Source: Tigriopus japonicus (lineage: Eukaryota; Arthropoda; Copepoda; Harpacticoida; Harpacticidae). Taken from it: a stretch of DNA of 64,000 nt. Below the pieces are notes generated by a model. It had not been told where the DNA came from and did no database searches. It saw only the letters and a program-made list of their open reading frames with translations. The stretch's first letter is position 1. The number at the start of each line of letters is the position of its first letter. Below are positions 58,794 through 64,000 of this stretch, one piece after another. Location: contig JAAGOF010000064.1 of NCBI GenBank assembly GCA_010645155.1, positions 361,267 to 425,266 on the forward strand. The letters are read 5' to 3'. The position numbers were made by a program, and so were the translations under genes.

Positions 58794-61497
58794 GAAAATA
58801 TGAGGTAACAAAACTGCTGAGTTCCGGGATTGCTTTGTTACAGCTAACTGAACGAGTTAGGTGTTAAGATTGGGTGGGTGAGAATCGTGAGCAACTCCAT
58901 TACCACCCAAGGCATTATACATACACCACTCATTTGTTAGTTTTCTCTATTCTTCGCCGTCACGACTGCCACTTCCTCATGCCTACTGTACACATAAAGT
59001 TTTGTCATGACATTGACCTCAGAAATGAAAGGCATTCAGCGAGCGGATCCATAATGAACAATGTCTTGGCAGTGAATAATGATTGGTAATGTTGCATTTA
59101 CGTAGGGACACCTCCGCGAAGCAAGAAACTTTTGTATTTAGGGGCCTCATATGCCCAAAATAAAATTGCTGTTCCTTCAGTAGTTGGAGGTTGAATTTCG
59201 TAGGTGACCGAAATGGCGAACGCAGCCATGAGCTTCTTTACTTCATTAGCCAAAACAAGAACGGTTGGTCAAATAAATGATAGCTTTCACTCGTTCACCT
59301 TCAGGATTTGGTCTTGTGGCACTCACCAGACTTTATTGCACTATTTTTGAAGATAGTATCAAGTTCCTGCTTTGGCCATGCAAATCCAACTGAGATCTAC
59401 CAAATTTCGATTCGAGGGAGGAAACAAGCGAGTCTTTTCATGTGAAATCCACCTTCTCATGCTTTTGGCCAAGGATTCACCCGAAGGACTTGGTTGGAGT
59501 CGCTTGTCGATACTCATTTGACTTGATGGAGACATCGATATCATGATCGGTGTCCTACGGTGGTGAGTAGAGAAAAAAAAACTGAATCAACAATCCAACA
59601 TGAAGAGTCTCGAATCAGGTGGTGGCTCATGTTCAATGGTTAACCTACATCAGATATATTTCCCCCTCTCAATGACGTTGGAAGAACAGTGGGAACCGAA
59701 CTAAATATTTGCAGATTGGTTGAATTTGCTTTCACACGCTGTTGACGCTGGAGGTCGCTCTCTTCATCTCACCTCGTTTCGTCGTCAAAGAACAGGAAAT
59801 TTGTGGAACTAAACAAAGTTAAACTCCCCTTGCACTTCCGGACTAAAATGACATGCATACGTGCACTTGAATTAAGGTACGTCGGAGAAGTGGCGTAAAT
59901 GAACACTTAAGCAAGTTAAAACACAGTGAATATTAACTCAGAAAAGAAAGTCCAGAAGCTCAGAAGAACAACCCAACGTGTTAGGTAAATTTGATGTTTT
60001 GAATGAAGGTGAATTGTCCAGGTCCTTAAAAACTATTCGTACTGTATTTTTCTAATCGTGTATTCAGGCTGAACTACTGTGTGTAACGCTTAAAAAATGC
60101 TTGTGAACAAGTGTCGGAAATTAACCATAATAGTTTGTAGCAGAGTCAAAACATTTTTTATGTAAACTAACTAGCTTTCTTGGTTCAATGAGACTTTCTT
60201 AAATTGGTTGACTTTCACACGTAAATAAAAAAAATGATGAATACTTACCGGTATTTCCCTATTGTCTTTGGTGAATGATTGACAAGACCCTTAAAATATA
60301 GTACTGGGCCTCATTTTTGTGCTCGAGGTGAGCAACATTTGTTTGTCTGACTTTTTTGACATTCAATTGTTCGAAGGCTAACAGTTTTGATACATTGTTG
60401 GCCTCGGTTCAATAGGAACTTTTTATGTATGTTATTGGCCATGAGTACATAATTTGAGAAACCGTAATGGTTAATCGAGCCACCAATTCAACATAGACCT
60501 AACTAGAGTCCCAAGGTCAACTTTGATTATATGTTATTGAGTTCGTTTAGAGGATGAAGAAACGCTTGGAATTATGAGCTCGCTCTGTTCACATCCGAAT
60601 GTTCGAATGCCTTTGACTTTTTCGATATTGAAGGTTTCGTTCTTGGGAATACCGGTCATTTTAATCAAATGCGGTTTTTTCCCTAATGTTAGCTTCGTTG
60701 TTTGCACAAATCGAAATTTTAGAAAGTTCCACAACTTAAAACCATAAATAAAGCTTTGCCCACCAGATTTTAACAATATGATGTTCCTACCTGATGCCAA
60801 CTTGTGTCACCTATGAGCCATCATCCTTCACTGAGAAACTCAAAGACAAGCCTTGGATGGAAACGCGAGTCTCGTGCAGCGTTGGGTTGTGATCTATGCA
60901 GAACTGCCTCGTTGACGTCTCGAGGCAAAACTGAATGAAGCCGGTTGTTGTGTGCCTTATTCCAAAAGAACTCGAAGCTCTCGAGGAAAAGCCAGCAAGG
61001 TAAGGAACCTGGTGTTGGCTCGGACATTTATGTTGGCTCATGACGAGCAGAGAAAAGACATTAGGGCCTAGCCACTACCATCCCCATTTACCACTAATAT
61101 GTGCGTTGGACTTGCTTGGTGGGCATTAAGACCAACCTGAATGGCGTGCCTTGGAAAATTGCACATGGTTGTCAGTTAACTGTTGGCAATTATAGAAATC
61201 ACAAGTTGGCAATGCAAATCTCAAGTGCAATGGCAATTTTGAACGTCAGCTCATGTTTTGCCAATTGAAAGTGCTCGAGGAACAGAAAATGTCACTGTTC
61301 CAATTTTTTTTGTCTCGTCTGAACCGGCATCATTTTCGAGGATTTTGGCTTCAAGCCAAGAAAGCCGTCGTTGAAGTGTTCGTGACCACACTTCTTTGAG
61401 GGCAAATTTAGTCTCAGCGGTAAAAGCATTTCCTTCTAACAAGGAGGAACCTGTTCCACCAATTTGTTTGAGAGCGTCAACTCCACAGCAAGCCATC
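58794..61497. other. Intergenic region between the orphan gene and the MYND exon
   Basis: No convincing gene. A minus-strand frame at 60534-60790 and two overlapping ones at 60811-61041 are open but match nothing I know. 59100-60500 is AT-rich and featureless. Confidence 0.35.
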
Positions 61498-61652
61498 ATG
61501 TGTTTGTGTACATTCTGTGGTGAGAAATCCCAAATCACGTGTTCCAAATGTGAACAGGCCTTTTGTGGAACTGAGCACCACAGCCTTCACCAACTTCAAG
61601 ACGGAAGTGCTTGTTATCCGTTTAGGATCAAGGAATCCGCCGATGTGGGCAG
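61498..61652 (+). CDS. First coding exon of a MYND-type zinc-finger protein (rest not visible)
   Basis: ATG at 61498 opens 51 codons ending in donor AG|GTAAAT (phase 2). Ligand pattern: CTFC (C-x2-C), seven residues, CSKC (C-x2-C), four residues, C, then H, H and C (FCGTEHHSLHQ...ACYPF). This is the MYND layout, with the H and the 'C.PF' ending seen in arthropod SMYD-like proteins. MYND fingers mediate protein binding, often next to a SET domain. No SET exon is found in the remaining 2.3 kb, so following exons lie outside the window or the copy is a fragment. The opposite strand is also open here (61251-61547) but lacks a recognisable motif. Confidence 0.5.
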
Positions 61653-62029
61653 GTAAATTCTGTCTACCGGTGTATGAATGAATGAGTAATTTGGCTGGAT
61701 GGTTCATCGTACTATATAATAATATCATTTCGCGATCTGCACGCTCTGGCTTTCTTTGGTAACAATTTTCGAGTTTCCGGGACCATATCTGTGACAGCTT
61801 TATTCTCTCCTTCCTGACAAAAGGCGTATTTTTGAGAACACTGAAACATGTTGGTTATCATGTGCACCCTGCTTGAATGTTATTGCAGTGAGCTGCAGTA
61901 CAAACACTGCAAGTTTAGAATTCTATAAACACAACCTTTTGGACAAGTATTTACTCAAATTCGGTTTACACGTAGTTCATCGAGCACTTTAGGTACTATT
62001 TTCGTGCCAAACGACTGTAACCACTTGTC

Positions 62030-62900
62030 CGATTCTCCGCTTCTCCCTATCCACTTCTCCCTTTTCATATTTTCGTACCACAATTTTTTAATCAATCAAG
62101 AAAGTAGTTCCATTTCTTGAAACGGGGCATGATATCTATGAAAATTGTAAAAGCAAAGCTGCGTTTGACAGCAAAATCCTACGAAATTCAGTTGAATGTC
62201 TTCCCCAATCTAGGAGTTTATTCGAGATAACCAACAAATACCCGCAACAAACTCGGAATTCAAATGGTCATTTTGACTTAATTAACGACAAGGAGGACAT
62301 GAACAACTTTTTGGATCCCATTGACGCCCCTGGATCACGGTCATAAAAGACATGGTCGATTTGGCTAGAGTAAAATGGGGTGCTTACGAGTGGACCCTTT
62401 CATTAACAAAAACATCATACATTTTGGAGCCATGCTTTTGATTGAAAATTTCTCCGATCAGATTCGATATGAACAAAGAAACAACTTGAGCAAATTTCAC
62501 GGAACAATTATTGAATTATTTTGACAAACCTATTGTGAGTTGGGCAATCACTGCAACAGGGAAACAAGGAATTCTCCCTGTCCACTTATCCCTTTTCATA
62601 TTTTCGTGCCACAATTTTCGTAATCTGGAAAAAGGACAATCAATCAAGAAAGTAGTTCCATTTTTTTGCAATGAGGTAAGATATGTATGAAAATTCTAAC
62701 AACAAAGCTGCGTTTGACAACAAAATCCTACGAAATTCAGTTGAATGTCTTCCTCAATCTAGGAGATTATTCGAGATAACCAACAAATAACAACGGCAAA
62801 ATCAGAATTTAAATGGTCATTTTGACTTCATAAGCGACAAGAAGGACGTGGACAACTCTTTGGATCCTATCGACGTCCCTAGATTACGGGCACAGAAGGC
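62030..62900. repeat. Tandem diverged duplication, units of about 310-330 bp
   Basis: 62036-62350 and 62575-62890 align (shared 'cttttcatattttcgt.cca', 'aaagctgcgtttgaca', 'cctacgaaattcagttgaat', 'ttcgagataaccaacaaat'). Homology continues after a gap (62500-62570 vs 63310-63380). The second copy is open longer in one frame, but no family is recognised. Confidence 0.6.
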
Positions 62901-63525
62901 ATGGTTGTTCAGGTTGCCGCAAAAGGAGGTGCTTGGATTCATTGAGCTTTTGAGAAGAAGATTATCATCAACATCACAGAAACCGTTGAATAAATGGTAT
63001 CTAATCTCAATCCTTAAACATATGAGTCAACTTCATTGGACAATTAAAGGGAGCAAGATAGGATTCCTGTGTCAAAATATTTCAAGAGGGGCAAGAAATG
63101 ATATTTTCTTTTAGAAAACTTCACATGCTCCATCTTTTGTGTTTTGGCGCTCTTGTGTTGTTAGCTAGTATGTTGGTCGAAAAATTGGTTGTCGATGATA
63201 ATTGTAGGATGGAATATCGTGGCTTTAAATTGGAGGTGTCAAAACTTGTTTCCGCAAATCCCGAAAGGCAGGTGAAGTGTTCAGCGCTAGATCCCTTCTA
63301 CAAAATTCGTACGGAAAATTGCAGAATTCTTTTAACAAACCATTTTCAGTTAGCCAATCACAGCAATAGGGAAACAAGGCTCAACAAATCAGGTTCGATA
63401 AGAACAAGCATTTGCTTGTTTTTTTCGCAGGCGTAAAAATGTACAAATTCTGGAACGCTCGCCGGCATTGGAGGGCACGAAAATAGCAAAGGGAAAAGCG
63501 GATAGGGACAAGTAGGGACCCTATA
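62575..63525. mobile_element. Possible TIR element
   Basis: The left edge 'tgtccacttatccctttt..atattttcgtgcc' and right edge 63460-63520 ('ggcacgaaaatagcaaaggg', 'ggacaagtaggga') are imperfect inverted copies. Target duplication not determined. Confidence 0.4.
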
Positions 63526-63529
63526 TCAT

Positions 63530-64000
63530 AGACTGGCACTCGTAGGATAACACACGGTGCCGATAATTCATGCTGGTGATTGGTCAATAGCATTCAGTTG
63601 AACATTCAGCTAATTCTAACGAAGTTCAATAACAAACCAGAGTACTTCTTCTTTGTTGATTTTGTAGTGGTCTGAGTTGGTGCTGGGGTTGCCAATTTGC
63701 CTATGTGAAATCATATTCCCCTCTGTCTACCAGTCTTCATAAACCCGTTTTTTCTTTAAGGAGCACCAAAAGGCAAGGCATCCCTGACTTTAGTGACTTC
63801 TGAGCAGGGTTGCAACTCAAACTTACATTCGTGTTTGCTCATATACAAGAGCAAAGTACCCATTCTCCAAGCGGTAACCCTACCTTGCAACCTCCCGTAA
63901 AAAAACTTGCGCAAGCCCAGATTCCACATCACTAAGATTTTGTTGTCAATCACCCGATCATGTGACATTAATTGGCCCTTGTTTAAACTCCACAGTAATT
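63530..64000. mobile_element. hAT-type element, family B copy 3, cut by the window edge
   Basis: From 'ggcactcgtaggataacaca' on it aligns with 13796-14260 and 14690-15150, with more substitutions than those two show between each other. The right end is outside the window. Confidence 0.7.

Noticed and set aside
60534..61041. Minus-strand frames possibly of a zinc-finger (FLYWCH-like) protein
   Set aside because: The Cys/His ligands expected for that fold are absent and the frames do not join at usable splice sites.
61251..61547. 98-codon minus-strand frame opposite the MYND exon
   Set aside because: No recognised motif, whereas the plus strand has an ordered zinc-ligand pattern and donor. 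Kept only as an alternative.

Overview
The window is nuclear DNA from an animal, most likely an arthropod. Protein-coding exons carry GT...AG introns with consistent phases and AATAAA-type signals. The intergenic DNA is AT-rich and packed with short DNA transposons and LINE fragments. The gene set (an Ajuba-type LIM protein, a FIT lipid-storage protein, chromatin proteins, small membrane proteins with PPxY motifs) and the small introns (44-230 bp) fit an arthropod. A crustacean such as a copepod is my guess, not something the sequence proves. No bacterial features, tRNA genes, rRNA genes or CRISPR arrays were seen.

Layout. 1-3.1 kb: LINE remnant and two hAT-type elements. 3.9-5.6 kb (-): two adjacent two-exon genes for small single-pass membrane proteins with PPxY motifs, only 15 bp apart. 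7.2-27.3 kb (-): one long chromatin gene (acidic/basic AT-hook region, linker-histone H15 domain, two chromodomains). Its 13.4 kb intron holds a nested coiled-coil ORF, a LINE and a nest of MITEs. 27.3-40.6 kb: no convincing gene, only layered transposons. 40.7-42.0 kb (+): single-exon FIT-family gene. 42.6-48.0 kb (+): Ajuba/LIMD1-like three-LIM protein, with an assembly gap just upstream of its main exon. 48.2-56.9 kb (-): eleven-exon secreted kelch-repeat protein, tail-to-tail with the LIM gene. 57.0-58.8 kb (-): single-exon orphan basic protein. 61.5 kb (+): first exon of a MYND-finger protein. 62-64 kb: more repeats.

The strongest structural signal is the number of non-autonomous elements with 8-bp target duplications (hAT hallmark). 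At least seven unrelated families are present: 417-722, 1705-3100, 9517-10092, 10598-11878, 13780-14509, 29394-29583, 31567-32365, 33901-35693 and 54215-55191. Several sit inside other elements, so a relative insertion order can be read. One landed exactly on the first eight bases of a kelch-gene intron and re-created the splice donor.

The genes do not form one pathway. The most unusual coding findings are the H15 plus twin-chromodomain fusion and the nearly abutting pair of PPxY membrane proteins, whose exons are phase-compatible for splicing between the two.
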